Of a stretch of 64,000 bases of DNA, positions 17,968 through 27,888 are shown one piece after another. Below the pieces are notes generated by a model, which saw only the letters and a list, made by a program, of their open reading frames with translations, did not search any database and had not been told where the DNA came from. Origin of the DNA: Aliikangiella coralliicola (GTDB lineage: Bacteria; Pseudomonadota; Gammaproteobacteria; Enterobacterales; Kangiellaceae); assembly GCF_007004725.1 (NCBI RefSeq), contig NZ_ML660173.1:1-64000 (forward strand), read 5' to 3'. The position numbers and the translations under genes are program-made. Positions within the stretch are counted from its first letter, which is position 1, and each line of letters starts with the position of its first letter.

Positions 17968-20532
17968 TTATTTTTTAGGGTGGCCTAAGCCTTGGTGCAT
18001 TGCGTTGAGAATTCGACCATTGTCAGCATCGATTTCCCAGGCGAATACGCCACCTAAATTGTGTTGGTTAACGTAACTACCTTTTTCGATTGTCGAACGA
18101 ACAGTATCTAAGCTGATTAGAGTTCCTGTCGTTGAATTCCAAAGGTATTCAGCTTTGGCTATGGGATCCCATCCTAGCTCGAAGCCATTAGCCCCTGCGG
18201 ATGGGCCATTCATGAAATTTTCTTCGAGAGCCTTGTAGTCCTCTATTCCATCTTCCCAACTTCCTTTGATTGGACCGTTACCAGTACCGGTAAATGGATT
18301 ACCTTCGGTGGCACCTGTGACGTCTTTCCAACCGCGACCATACATAGCGACACCCACTGTAATTTTCCCTGGGGGAACATTGCGACTGATTAAGTGCTGG
18401 ATAGCTGCGTCAGTGTAAAAGCCAACATTGGTGTTTTGGTAAAGGTCACTTTCATACAATAATGCTTGATGGCCAAGTTCGTTATTCCACGCTCCTGCGT
18501 AGTCATAAGCCATAACATTAATGTGATCCATAGGCTGATGCGCGCGCTCCCAGTCAATTCGGCTAATCTTTTCTAATCCGGCATTCACTGCTGCGGCAAG
18601 CTCATAAGTTCGTCCCGTTTCGGCGCTTAATTGATCGAGTGCTGCTCTTAATTCGATCATTAAATCGGCAAAGCCAGCGCCGTCTTCTGGTGTACCCAGA
18701 TCAGGATTTGCGCCACCGCCGCCTGGGAATTCCCAGTCAATGTCAATCCCGTCAAAAAACGGATAATCACGCAAGTAGTTAATCATAGAATCAATAAAGA
18801 TTTTTCTTGCCGCAGGATTAATGCCGATTTCATAGAGAGGATCTGAAAGTGTCCAACCGCCCACTGACGGTATTATTTTTATATCGGGATTGGCTAATTT
18901 CATTCGGTGAAGTTGGCCAAAAATGCCTGCGACACCTTTGCCGTCTACATCACCGGGATAGAGTTTTTCCAGCGCTGCATACTTATCGTGTATTACCACT
19001 TCATAGTCCTGTTTGCCTTCACATTGTTTTACCAATGCGGAATGTCCGCTGGGATTGGCTTGACGTAGGGATTCATTTGGGCCGCAAATCGGAACAAACC
19101 CGTAAAAGATGTGAGTCAGATTTTCGGCTGGTATATCAGCAACATGATAATTACGTCCATAAATTCCCCACTCAACAAAATAGGCGGCTACCATTTTTCC
19201 GCTGGTATTGTTGTATGATTCATTATGCTGTTTTAGTGGGTGAGGGTAGTCGCCCGGCGTTGTTGGCCACCCATTAATATCGATAACATTCACGGACGTT
19301 GAAGCGCTATTGCTGCATGCTTCCTGAGTGCCAGACACGTTACATAACTGAACTACAAATTCGTAAGTACCGGCTTGAGTGAGCGATACAGTGTGGCTTC
19401 CTGATTGGGCGGACGAACCATTTGATGTTAGTGCGGCAGTGTGAACGACTTCGCCATTTTGTAGTAGTCTCCATTCATTGCCATTAGCTCCCCACCACAA
19501 GTTCCAGCTGATGGTCACGTCGGCTTTGCCATTTTGAATTTCAACTTCGCCGTTTGTCCAACCGATGGTTGGTGTTCCAGGTTGCTCCGGTGGCAGTGCG
19601 TCAGTGACAGTTACTGCAACTTGATCTGTGTGAGTAAATTCTGAATCGTTCACCGAATATTCAAGAACATAGTTACCAACTGCATCGAAAGTTGCACTGG
19701 TACTTCCGCTTGCAGCATCAGTGAAAACAACCACACCAGGGCCGGAAACTTTAGTCCAGCTTTCGGTGATTGGTGATGATTTTCCGTCGTCAGTATAGCT
19801 CCCGTTAAGCTGAGTCAATTGATTGACTGAGGCGTTAATATCTGCGCCGGCATTAGCAACTGGTGGTTGATTAACTGCTTCCGCAACAACAGTCACGTTA
19901 ACTTCGTCACTGACTGTAAATTCAGTGTCGCTAACGGTTAAGCGTAAAACGTAGGCGCCTTCGGAGGCGAAAGTTGCTTGAGTAGCTGCCTGGTTTTGAT
20001 TAACAAATGAGACCGCGCCTGCACCGGAAACCACTTGCCAGCTGGCGGTAACCGGTGTAGCCAAACCATCGTCGGCGTAACTACCGTTGAGCGGAGTGGC
20101 GACATTTACTTCGGTTGAAGCATCTGCGCCTGCGTTAACCGCTGGCGGTTGATTCTCTGCGCCGCCTGAGATTGTAATTGTTTTACCGGCGCTTTGGGTG
20201 CAAGATTCACTTGCTCCATTGCCCGAACATAGTTTGATGATGTATTCGTACTGACCCCCAGCACTTTGGTTGACATTGAAAGAGCCCGTTTGGCTGTTGT
20301 TTCCATTCGGCGTTAAATCTCCTGAATGAATAGTTGAGCCGTTTTCTAGTAAGTACCATCGATTTCCGTTTTCTCCCCACCACATATTCCAGGTAACGGT
20401 AAATTGTGCGGGTGCATCATACTGCGTTGGCATCCAGGCGATATTTGGTGTACCGGGAGCAGCAAAAAGATTGGGCGATAAAAATAAGAGCGACCACAAA
20501 AGCAGTCGAGACAGTTTGACTTCGTTTTTCAT
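17968..20532 (-). CDS. Secreted GH18 chitinase (ChiA-like) with PKD-like domains
   Basis: This endo/exochitinase has about 854 residues. An upstream ATG at 20547 is in frame, but GGAGAGG lies just before the ATG at 20532, which then starts MKNEVKLSRLLLWSLLFLSP, a proper signal peptide. Domains: ChiA-N-type (NMWWGENGNRWYLL, about residue 50), two PKD/REJ-like beta domains (about 130-310), a second ChiA-N-type domain (NLWWGANGNEWRLL), then a GH18 barrel with FDGIDIDWEFPGGGG near residue 597, keeping the catalytic Glu. It is the first chitinase transcribed and lies behind the regulatory sites at 20755 and 21039. Confidence 0.95.
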   Translation of the reverse strand: MKNEVKLSRLLLWSLLFLSPNLFAAPGTPNIAWMPTQYDAPAQFTVTWNMWWGENGNRWYLLENGSTIHSGDLTPNGNNSQTGSFNVNQSAGGQYEYIIKLCSGNGASESCTQSAGKTITISGGAENQPPAVNAGADASTEVNVATPLNGSYADDGLATPVTASWQVVSGAGAVSFVNQNQAATQATFASEGAYVLRLTVSDTEFTVSDEVNVTVVAEAVNQPPVANAGADINASVNQLTQLNGSYTDDGKSSPITESWTKVSGPGVVVFTDAASGSTSATFDAVGNYVLEYSVNDSEFTHTDQVAVTVTDALPPEQPGTPTIGWTNGEVEIQNGKADVTISWNLWWGANGNEWRLLQNGEVVHTAALTSNGSSAQSGSHTVSLTQAGTYEFVVQLCNVSGTQEACSNSASTSVNVIDINGWPTTPGDYPHPLKQHNESYNNTSGKMVAAYFVEWGIYGRNYHVADIPAENLTHIFYGFVPICGPNESLRQANPSGHSALVKQCEGKQDYEVVIHDKYAALEKLYPGDVDGKGVAGIFGQLHRMKLANPDIKIIPSVGGWTLSDPLYEIGINPAARKIFIDSMINYLRDYPFFDGIDIDWEFPGGGGANPDLGTPEDGAGFADLMIELRAALDQLSAETGRTYELAAAVNAGLEKISRIDWERAHQPMDHINVMAYDYAGAWNNELGHQALLYESDLYQNTNVGFYTDAAIQHLISRNVPPGKITVGVAMYGRGWKDVTGATEGNPFTGTGNGPIKGSWEDGIEDYKALEENFMNGPSAGANGFELGWDPIAKAEYLWNSTTGTLISLDTVRSTIEKGSYVNQHNLGGVFAWEIDADNGRILNAMHQGLGHPKK

Positions 20533-20754
20533 TTCCTCTCCATCCACGTTTCAGTTTTTTCTTATTTGCTCCATCTGAAAGAGATGGAACTTTGGGTATT
20601 TTTTTAATTTTGTTTGTAATAGAAAACCGCTTTCTGAAAACTTATAACAGGTAATAAAAATTAATTGCCGATAGAATTTCCTCTCTTAGAATTTATTTTC
20701 TTATAACAATTTTTCGAATCTCAATCGTGAGTATATTTTGACCATTACATATTT

Positions 20755-20770
20755 TTGACAGCGCTGTCAA
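20755..20770. promoter_or_regulatory. LacI-family-type operator palindrome
   Basis: TTGACAGCGCTGTCAA is a perfect 16-base palindrome with a central CG, the form of LacI-family operators. It closely resembles the consensus described for the N-acetylglucosamine repressor NagR of marine gammaproteobacteria (TGACARCGYTGTCA). It lies about 220 bases upstream of the first chitinase gene. No regulator gene is nearby. The rest of 20533-21150 is very AT-rich and holds no gene. Confidence 0.6.
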
Positions 20771-21038
20771 TAACAATTCAAGATATTTTAATTGAATTGT
20801 CATAATTTCAAAAAAAACGGGAAACTCGTCAAAATTTATGATTATGTAGTGTGGTTAATCGAACAATTTTTTGAGGTATTTGCTGATGAAGATTGAAATT
20901 CGATTAGAAGAATTTGGGCAATTTATTGTATTTTTATTGCGCGATTTTTTGATGTTGTTTTGAGTTTTTTGAGACGAAAATTGTAGTCAGTATCTTTGAC
21001 CTGATTTGCATTTTTTTGGTATTCGAACAATGCCAGAT

Positions 21039-21054
21039 TGTGAACTTTATCACT
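21039..21054. promoter_or_regulatory. CRP-like site
   Basis: TGTGA-ACTTTA-TCACT matches the CRP half-site pattern TGTGA-N6-TCACA at all but the last base. It is about 500 bases upstream of the chitinase start, so a role in chitinase control is possible but distant. Confidence 0.35.
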
Positions 21055-21150
21055 TAATATAATTGAGATATTTAAATTGTTTTTCGCGTTAATAAAATTA
21101 AACTGAAAGTGTATTTTTGTGAAGCGCTAGTCAGTTTTTTTCTACAGATA

Positions 21151-21182
21151 AAAAAGCAGCGCTTAAAATGCGCTGCTTTTTA
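21151..21182 (-). terminator. Terminator of the Asp-box lipoprotein gene
   Basis: AAAAAGCAGCGC-TTAAAAT-GCGCTGCTTTTT is a long perfect stem flanked by A and T runs, 35 bases past the stop codon of the gene that ends at 21217. Confidence 0.85.
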
Positions 21183-21216
21183 ATTGAAACTAGGTGTATT
21201 TATTCAATCGGAACTA

Positions 21217-24200
21217 TTATGGAAGAACTTGTCCATTAACCCAAGGCGCACCATGTTCGCGCAATTTTGTTTCAAGTGCTGGGATTTGAACTTCCATGAT
21301 TTTTTTGAGTCTTGCTTTTTCACTTTGTAATTTTTGTTTTGCTCGCTCCAGACTTTGTTGATGGGTTGGAGTTGGTCCATAGCTTGAAAAAGCCGTGCCA
21401 AGTTCTGCAACATCAATTAAGTTGGACACTGTTTTAACATTTGAAAGGTAAACTTCGCCGCGTGACTGATCGCCATTAAGGTTGTGATTAATGTCTAACA
21501 GGTGAGCGCGAATTTGATGAATCTCCTTATCTAGTATACCGGGTTCAGCAGTCGATTCTGAAATCGCTCGTTTGATCATTTTTACTCTTTCGAGTGCTTT
21601 GTTTAAAACGAAGTGGGTTGCACTTGAATCGCGCTTTACGTCATTGATCGCTTGCCAGAAAGCGGCTGCTTCATTGGCGCTAGAACCTGTTAGTGCACCT
21701 TTGGTCATTTGCTCTACTTTAAAGGCAACCGGCTCATTGAGTATTGTCACTTCTCCGTCGACTTCTTTGCTCAAACTTACGTTGTAATCTCCGGGCGCTG
21801 ATAACAGGCTAATCTTAATGTAACTATTATCCGGTGACGCTTCTGCTTTGGTGATGGCGTCAGCGTCAGGAATAGTCAGATCCCAGGTAACGCGGTTAAT
21901 CCCTTTGTTGTTTGATCCTTTTATGCGCCTGACAATTTGGCCCTTATCATTTTTTACCGTTAACCATATTTGCGGATCTAGTTGTCTTCTTTCTTCCTCA
22001 ACATTTTTCCAGCCAGGAAAGGGGATACCTTTATTATTTTTTCTGAGTTTTTGTTCTTCTTTCTGACGCTTCTGTTTTAGCGTTTTTAAACTATCTTTTA
22101 GATAGTAGGTAAAAGTAGTGCCGAAAGGTGGGTTCGGCGCCGAATAATAACTGGCACCTTGTGAACCTTTCAACTGAAACCGCGAGAGCGGACCATTTTC
22201 GATATACCACCAGGTCTTACGTGGTTGGAACAAAATGGCTTCTTTATTCAGTTCAGTTTTTGAAATTGAACGAAGCGCACTGTAGTCATCGAGAATAAAA
22301 AAGCCGCGTCCAAAGCTGGCAGCTATCAGATCATTTTCACGTTTTTGAATAACCAGATCTCGAAATGAAATTGTTGGCACACCGCCATTTAACTCTACCC
22401 AGTTCTTACCTCCGTCAACGGTAAAAAATAATCCAAACTCAGTAGCGGTGAACATTAAGTCAGGGTTAACATGATCTTGAACGATTCGCCAAACGAGGTG
22501 TTTTTTGGGAAGGTTACTGCTAATTGACTGCCAGCTTTTACCACGGTTGGTACTTTTTAAAAGATAAGGTTTGTAATCTCCAAATTTGTGATTGTCCAGG
22601 GCGACGTAAACGGTATTGGCATCAAATAAATCCGCTTTAATGTCATTGACGAATGCTGTAGCAGGGATCCCCGGTAAACTTTTTACTGTTATTTTTCGCC
22701 AGCTTTTTCCGCCGTCTTCTGTAACCTGGATAAGGCCATCGTCAGTGCCGGCATAAATGAGCCCTTCTTGCTTTGGTGATTCAGCCAATGAGGTAATGGT
22801 GCTGTATTGAGACATTGCCCACATATCCCAGGCAGAATCCCAACCAGGTTCTTTATCCATGATAGGTTGCTCAATTCGATCCAGGTTATTGGTTAAATCT
22901 GGTGAAATAACGATCCAGGTATCGCCGCGATCTTCAGAACGCCATACGCGCTGAGAGGCATGGTAAATTCGAGATGGTTTGTGTGGGCTGACCAAAATAG
23001 GTGCGTCCCAATTAAAGCGTTCTTCCGGTGCGCCTTCCTCAGGCTGTGGTTGGATGTAGACTAATTCACCATTGGTTCTATCAACTCTGACTAAATTTCC
23101 TTGTTGCCATTCGGCATACATAATATCCGGGTTTCCGGGTTCGGTGGCTGGTTGGTGACCGTCGGCAAATAACACTTCTTCCCAATCTGCGTTTCGAATA
23201 CCGTTTCTATTATCGGTACGCGATGGACCACCGTGTGTGCCATTGTCCTGAGTGCCGCCGAATACATTGTAGAAAGGGGCGGCATCATCAACTGCCACTT
23301 TATAATATTGGGTGATTGGCAAGTTAGAAATAAAGCGCCAGTTTTTACCGTTGTCAAAGCTTTCGTAAATTCCACCATCAGACCCCATTAATAAATAGTT
23401 TTTGTCTGCGGTAAATGTCAGTGAATGGTTATCTGAATGCTTGTGTTTTTCTTTCATCGCCTTGAAAGTTTTACCACCGTCATTAGATTGCAGCATTCGG
23501 ACATTGGCGAGAAATATTTGATCAAACTGGTGTGGGCTTGCATAAAGTTCTTGATAATAGTGAGGGCCGGTACCACCGGCAACAGCTTCGGACTGTTTTT
23601 CCCAGGTCGCTCCGCGATTATCACTACGATAAACAGCGCCTTTGCGCCGATTTAACTCGATTGCTGCGTAAACAACATCAGGATTAATCGGTGAAATTGC
23701 TAAACCGATTTTTCCCATATCTGATTTTGGTAAACCACTTTTGCTTGAAAGTGATTCAAGATCTTTTTGGTCGTGTTTGGCGGGATTCAATTGAACCCAG
23801 TTTTCTCCACCGTCTTCTGAACGAAATAAACCCGTTCCTGGTCCACCGTCAACCAGTGCAGCTACAGTTCTGTGACGTTGCCAGGTTGCAGCGTAAAGTC
23901 GGTTCGGGTTGCGTGGGTCGATAACAACATCTGTTACGCCTGTCCACTGATTGTCCCCTAAAACTAATTTCCAATTTTTGCCGCCGTCGGTGGTTTTAAA
24001 CAAACCGCGTTGACCACCTTTCGACCAGAGTGGCCCCTGTGCAGCAACCCAAAGTGTATTTGGATCGTTTGGATGAACAATGATTTCAGAAATATGTTCA
24101 GATTCTCTCAACCCTTTATGTTGCCAGCTAGCGCCTGCGTCGTGGCTGACGTAAATTCCGTCGCCAAACCCAACGTGTCGGCCACTAACATTTTCACCTG

Positions 24201-24552
24201 TTCCTACCCAGATAGTTGAGGAATTATTCGGATCAATTGTTACAGTGCCAATCGAGTAAACATCCTGGTTGTCGAAGATGGGGGTCCAGGTTGTTCCTGC
24301 GTTAGTGGTTTTCCAAACACCGCCGGAACCCACACCGACATACCAGATGTTTTTGTTGTCGGGCGATATATCAATATCTGCAATACGACCCGACATAAAG
24401 GCAGGTCCAATGTTTCTGAGTTGCAGTCCCGCAAATGTATCACTCGACATCAGCGTTTCTTTTTCGTCTTTGGCAATTAGCGGTTGGCAGGCAATTAAAA
24501 ATGTTGCTACCGCTGCTAAGGAAGCGATCAATACACGTGCTTTTGTTATCAT
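21217..24552 (-). CDS. Large lipoprotein with VPS10/sortilin-like Asp-box beta-propeller
   Basis: This 1111-residue protein has a lipoprotein signal peptide with lipobox LIAC (about residue 22). Most of it is a ten-bladed-type propeller built from Asp-box repeats: SHDAGASW, TTDGGKNW, SEDGGENW, SDNRGATW, SNDGGKTF, SFDNGKNW, SEDRGDTW, TEDGGKSW, STNRGKSW and TVDGGKNW. This is the architecture annotated as sortilin/VPS10-like or exo-sialidase-like. The C-terminal 250 residues are a beta domain plus a helical tail. No sialidase Arg triad can be assigned, so enzyme activity is doubtful; surface binding is equally likely. It is expected at the outer membrane. Confidence 0.85.
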   Translation of the reverse strand: MITKARVLIASLAAVATFLIACQPLIAKDEKETLMSSDTFAGLQLRNIGPAFMSGRIADIDISPDNKNIWYVGVGSGGVWKTTNAGTTWTPIFDNQDVYSIGTVTIDPNNSSTIWVGTGENVSGRHVGFGDGIYVSHDAGASWQHKGLRESEHISEIIVHPNDPNTLWVAAQGPLWSKGGQRGLFKTTDGGKNWKLVLGDNQWTGVTDVVIDPRNPNRLYAATWQRHRTVAALVDGGPGTGLFRSEDGGENWVQLNPAKHDQKDLESLSSKSGLPKSDMGKIGLAISPINPDVVYAAIELNRRKGAVYRSDNRGATWEKQSEAVAGGTGPHYYQELYASPHQFDQIFLANVRMLQSNDGGKTFKAMKEKHKHSDNHSLTFTADKNYLLMGSDGGIYESFDNGKNWRFISNLPITQYYKVAVDDAAPFYNVFGGTQDNGTHGGPSRTDNRNGIRNADWEEVLFADGHQPATEPGNPDIMYAEWQQGNLVRVDRTNGELVYIQPQPEEGAPEERFNWDAPILVSPHKPSRIYHASQRVWRSEDRGDTWIVISPDLTNNLDRIEQPIMDKEPGWDSAWDMWAMSQYSTITSLAESPKQEGLIYAGTDDGLIQVTEDGGKSWRKITVKSLPGIPATAFVNDIKADLFDANTVYVALDNHKFGDYKPYLLKSTNRGKSWQSISSNLPKKHLVWRIVQDHVNPDLMFTATEFGLFFTVDGGKNWVELNGGVPTISFRDLVIQKRENDLIAASFGRGFFILDDYSALRSISKTELNKEAILFQPRKTWWYIENGPLSRFQLKGSQGASYYSAPNPPFGTTFTYYLKDSLKTLKQKRQKEEQKLRKNNKGIPFPGWKNVEEERRQLDPQIWLTVKNDKGQIVRRIKGSNNKGINRVTWDLTIPDADAITKAEASPDNSYIKISLLSAPGDYNVSLSKEVDGEVTILNEPVAFKVEQMTKGALTGSSANEAAAFWQAINDVKRDSSATHFVLNKALERVKMIKRAISESTAEPGILDKEIHQIRAHLLDINHNLNGDQSRGEVYLSNVKTVSNLIDVAELGTAFSSYGPTPTHQQSLERAKQKLQSEKARLKKIMEVQIPALETKLREHGAPWVNGQVLP

Positions 24553-24782
24553 CAGTTACTCCAATTAGTTGCACGATTGAAATTCAGATTCGAAAACACT
24601 GGGATCTGAAAGCAATTTAAATCGAGGATCGTTGAGAATAATAGGCCTTTTCTGTTTTGTTATTTTTATCTTCGTTTTTCAGTGAAGTTTCAGCAATTTA
24701 TAACATATTTTTGTGATGGCTGTCTAAGTGAATGACTACCTATGTGAATAGTAGCGGGTTTGCTCGCTGAGATACCGAGAGT

Positions 24783-25034
24783 TTATTTGAATTGAACTTT
24801 TCCGCTAATCATCTTATAAGCAGGAATGCCTCGAATTAAAGTTTCGCGTGCAAAGACCTGTTGGCAATTAGGACAAGTACAGGGTTGCTGAGTGTAGTCA
24901 ACTGCGATACGCTCGATAAAACATTTGATTAATGCGCCTTTGCCGCCTTTGTGATATTTGTACAACAAAGCCTTACATTTTTTACAATAAATATTGATTG
25001 TTTTTTCTGGAACTTTTTTATTGGGTCTAGACAA
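24783..25034 (-). CDS. Small zinc-ribbon protein, 83 aa
   Basis: Two Cys pairs, INIYCKKCKALLYKY and CTCPNCQQVF, are spaced like a zinc ribbon. The protein is basic and short with no membrane segment, and resembles uncharacterised small zinc-ribbon proteins common in gammaproteobacteria. It is a single gene facing away from its neighbours. Nucleic-acid binding is a guess from charge and fold. Confidence 0.7.
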   Translation of the reverse strand: MSRPNKKVPEKTINIYCKKCKALLYKYHKGGKGALIKCFIERIAVDYTQQPCTCPNCQQVFARETLIRGIPAYKMISGKVQFK

Positions 25035-25172
25035 CTCGAACGCCTTTGGCTGTATTTTTTATTCGAGAAAACAGCTTAAATCAAAGTGGGCGAAAACGGA
25101 ATTATTTACTGGTATTGTTTTTTGTAATTAAACTAAATAAGTTATTTACCTGAAAAAGGTTGGGGGAACACT

Positions 25173-25649
25173 ATGCTGAAGCATCTTTCATTATTTCGTT
25201 GGTGCGTTTTTTTATTAGCCATAACATGGAGTGGCTTGGCATTTTCTGCTTCTGAAAATTCACCAGAAGAGAAATTACTAAGAAGCGCTATCGAAAAGTT
25301 TTCCAGTGCGTTTGTAAAAGCAGATTTAAAAATACTGGATAAAATGCTGACAGATAATTATGTTCATACAAACTCAGGTAGTAAACCATTTGGAAAGCAA
25401 GCATGGCTAGGATGGCTAAAAACGAGAAAACAAGAACTGGACAATGGGTTGCTGAAATATGATTTCTATAAAACTGAAGAACTTAAGGTTTATTTTCATG
25501 GCGACTCTGCTGTAGTCACGGGACGTAATATTGCCAGTGGCGTAAAAGGAAAGGAGCCGTTTAACATTGATATTCGATTTACGCATTTTTGGGTCAAGAT
25601 TGAAGATAGTTGGAAAAGGGCGGCTTTTCATGACGCGAAGACCCGTTGA
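25173..25649 (+). CDS. Secreted NTF2-like (DUF4440) protein
   Basis: A signal peptide (about residues 1-26, ending AFSA) is followed by an NTF2-like alpha+beta domain: AIEKFSSAFVKADLKILDKM, LTDNYVHTNSGS, AVVTGRNIASG and RFTHFWVKIEDSWKRAAFHD. This is the pattern of the DUF4440/SnoaL-like group. Members are small-molecule enzymes or unknown proteins. It should be periplasmic. GGGGGAA before the ATG supports the start. No partner gene is evident. Confidence 0.8.
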   Translation: MLKHLSLFRWCVFLLAITWSGLAFSASENSPEEKLLRSAIEKFSSAFVKADLKILDKMLTDNYVHTNSGSKPFGKQAWLGWLKTRKQELDNGLLKYDFYKTEELKVYFHGDSAVVTGRNIASGVKGKEPFNIDIRFTHFWVKIEDSWKRAAFHDAKTR

Positions 25650-25844
25650 CTAAATGGTCCTTTTTGAAGGACATCATGTCGAGCTAGTTGGAAATCATAA
25701 ATGAGTATTCAAGAAGTAATCAGAGTCTTAATGATAATTATTAACTTTCAATGTTGAGGCGGGCTATTATTAAGGCCAAAGATGATATTCTTGGCCATAT
25801 TTTTATGGGGTTTATTTTATCGATCCAGTTTTATCGATTTAGCT

Positions 25845-26075
25845 TTATCTTATCTCGTTCCGCGCTGTGCGTTCGTTTTCTACTGTGTTCACCATGCTAA
25901 TAAGTTGGCTTAGAAATTCTAATTCGCTCAAGCGACCTTCAGCAACTTCTCTGATATTAAACGCTAAGTCTTCGGCAATAAGCCGTTGATTAGCGGCATT
26001 GCTTATAGTTAGCAGTCGTTCAATCGCGTTTACTGTGTAAAGTGTTTTTTCCGGGGGAGGTATGTTTTTTAGCAT
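25845..26075 (-). CDS. Hypothetical small helical protein, 76 aa
   Basis: I do not recognise it. The sequence is helical and acidic (IERLLTISNAANQRLIAED, then NIREVAEGRLSELEFLSQLI), with no signal or membrane segment. The ATG at 26075 is preceded by AGGAGAA, a good ribosome site, which makes it more likely real. It stands alone. Confidence 0.5.
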   Translation of the reverse strand: MLKNIPPPEKTLYTVNAIERLLTISNAANQRLIAEDLAFNIREVAEGRLSELEFLSQLISMVNTVENERTARNEIR

Positions 26076-26739
26076 TTAATATTCTCCTGCATAAGGATTA
26101 TGTCTTCATCGTCAAACTTAACGAATATAGTCAACAAAAGGGGTAAATTGATTGGAAAAAATTCGATTCAGGCCAGATCAATTTACTCGTTACTACGTTT
26201 TTTACTAAAAATTGCTGAGCCATCATTCGTGATGAGAAAGCAATGTTAATAATGAGTGATCTTTCACTTATTGACAAGCCGTAAATAGAGCGTTTTTTTG
26301 TAAGCGATTGTTAGTTAAGCTTGTGAGCATATAGCCCACTTTTGCCGGTTATCTTTTCGTGAGAACTAAAACTAAAGATATATTTTATTATGAGATTTTT
26401 ATGTTGAGATATTTGGCTGAAAGTAAGAAATATCAGGTTGTTTATCTCTTTTTGAGAAAAAATTGAAAAGTGCTGCTTTTTGACTAAGATTAGTTAAAAA
26501 GGTCTATCAATGTCTGATCAAGGAAAAAATTGTTGCGAGCTGAAGTCAGCAATAAATTTATGGGGGAAACTCCATGTCTCTCCTGTTCAATAGAGATTCG
26601 GCTATTTGACAAATTTTAACTTGTCGGAAGTCGGGCCTGGTTATCGAACGAATTGTTGAGCGAGCTGTAGCGAATATTTTAAACATAGCAAAGTTTAAGA
26701 TATTTTCACCTGCAAGTTGCTTAATTAGGGGATGTTCAG
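26076..26739. other. Intergenic region without a recognisable gene
   Basis: About 660 bases, AT-rich. A short minus-strand open frame (26558-26746) has no ribosome site or family signal. I see no RNA gene, repeat or clear promoter here. Confidence 0.5.
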
Positions 26740-27855
26740 TTGCCAAGCTCCAGGTATTACATGAAAAGCATGCTTTTGCCTACCTTTCTATTGTTGGCCG
26801 GCGCTATTGTTTACTGGCTTTTTAGAACCAACATTTACTTGCTTTATCTTTTCCCAATTCAAAACTCCACGCCACTATCTGCTGATAATATTTATCTTTA
26901 TTTTTTGAAAAACTATTTCTCTGACCTGGTTTGGTGTATCGCATTAACTCAAGTTGCCTTGAAGCTCATTGAAGCCGGTGTTCCAAAATTTTATTCGATA
27001 TTACTTCTTTCTATGCCGATATCGAGTGAAATTTTACAAGCTACAGGATTAATAAGCGGAACATTTGATTGGTTGGATTTGTTGATTTACCTGGCGGTTT
27101 TTATTTACTTTTTCTCAAAGAGGTATTTTTCTATGAAAAACTTCTATAAACATATCGTAGGAACTATTTCGGTATTGATCTTTTCCTTAACAATTATGGC
27201 TTGTCTTTTTCCTGATCCACCGCCGCGAAAACCTGTTGTTTATACGACTGGCGTTTTTACCATTCAGCAAAAAAAGGATGAGATTTTTACTAAGCCACAG
27301 CTATCTAATATCTTAAAGTCATCAAAAAATTTATCCATGGTGCTTCGGGTACCCAATCCTGGAGATAAAGTAACCGAAGAGCAAAAACAAGCGAATAGTG
27401 TATTGTATAATCTTATCGAAAAGGAATTTGCGAAAGCCGGTTTTATCGTGAGAGACCGGCTGTTATTCGCCAAGGTTTTAGAACAGGAAACAAAAGATTA
27501 TTCTAAAATAGGATTAATTACCGAAACGGATCTTATTCTTGAATTATTGACCTACACAACCAAGCAACCATACAAAATAACAACTTTTAGCGATTCTCAG
27601 GGGAGTAGCCAAACCGCTGCCAGAGAAATTACCTTTAATGGCGCAATGGTTGAGTTCAAACTGATTAGTGTCAAACAAAATGATATGGTGGGTTCCTACA
27701 CTTTTTACTACACACCATGTACGCAAGGTTGCACACACCGATTTAGTGACTCGTATTCTGCCAGGAGAACCTGGAAAGTTGAAAAGGACATACCAAAAGA
27801 TTTTTTTGTTAATTCTTCCAGAAAACTGATTAAAGAACTGAAAGTTGATCGTTAG
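26740..27855 (+). CDS. VanZ-like membrane domain fused to a lipoprotein-like domain
   Basis: The first 130 residues have four hydrophobic segments and a VanZ-like signature near the end (ISGTFDWLDLLIYLAVF). Then comes an internal sequence that looks like a complete lipoprotein signal: MKNFYKHIVGTISVLIFSLT followed by IMAC (ATG at 27133, with AGAGG upstream). The last 210 residues are a periplasmic-type domain (VLRVPNPGDK...IEKEFAKAGFIVRDRLLFAKV) resembling CsgG/LPP-like outer-membrane lipoproteins. Either this is one fused protein or a second start makes a separate lipoprotein. I cannot decide between them. Confidence 0.65.
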   Translation: MPSSRYYMKSMLLPTFLLLAGAIVYWLFRTNIYLLYLFPIQNSTPLSADNIYLYFLKNYFSDLVWCIALTQVALKLIEAGVPKFYSILLLSMPISSEILQATGLISGTFDWLDLLIYLAVFIYFFSKRYFSMKNFYKHIVGTISVLIFSLTIMACLFPDPPPRKPVVYTTGVFTIQQKKDEIFTKPQLSNILKSSKNLSMVLRVPNPGDKVTEEQKQANSVLYNLIEKEFAKAGFIVRDRLLFAKVLEQETKDYSKIGLITETDLILELLTYTTKQPYKITTFSDSQGSSQTAAREITFNGAMVEFKLISVKQNDMVGSYTFYYTPCTQGCTHRFSDSYSARRTWKVEKDIPKDFFVNSSRKLIKELKVDR

Positions 27856-27888
27856 ATTTAGTCGGTAGTTAACGTGCTTGGAAATCAT

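Noticed and set aside
26558-26746. 62-codon minus-strand gene
   Set aside because: No ribosome site, no family pattern, and it overlaps the start of the plus-strand membrane gene.
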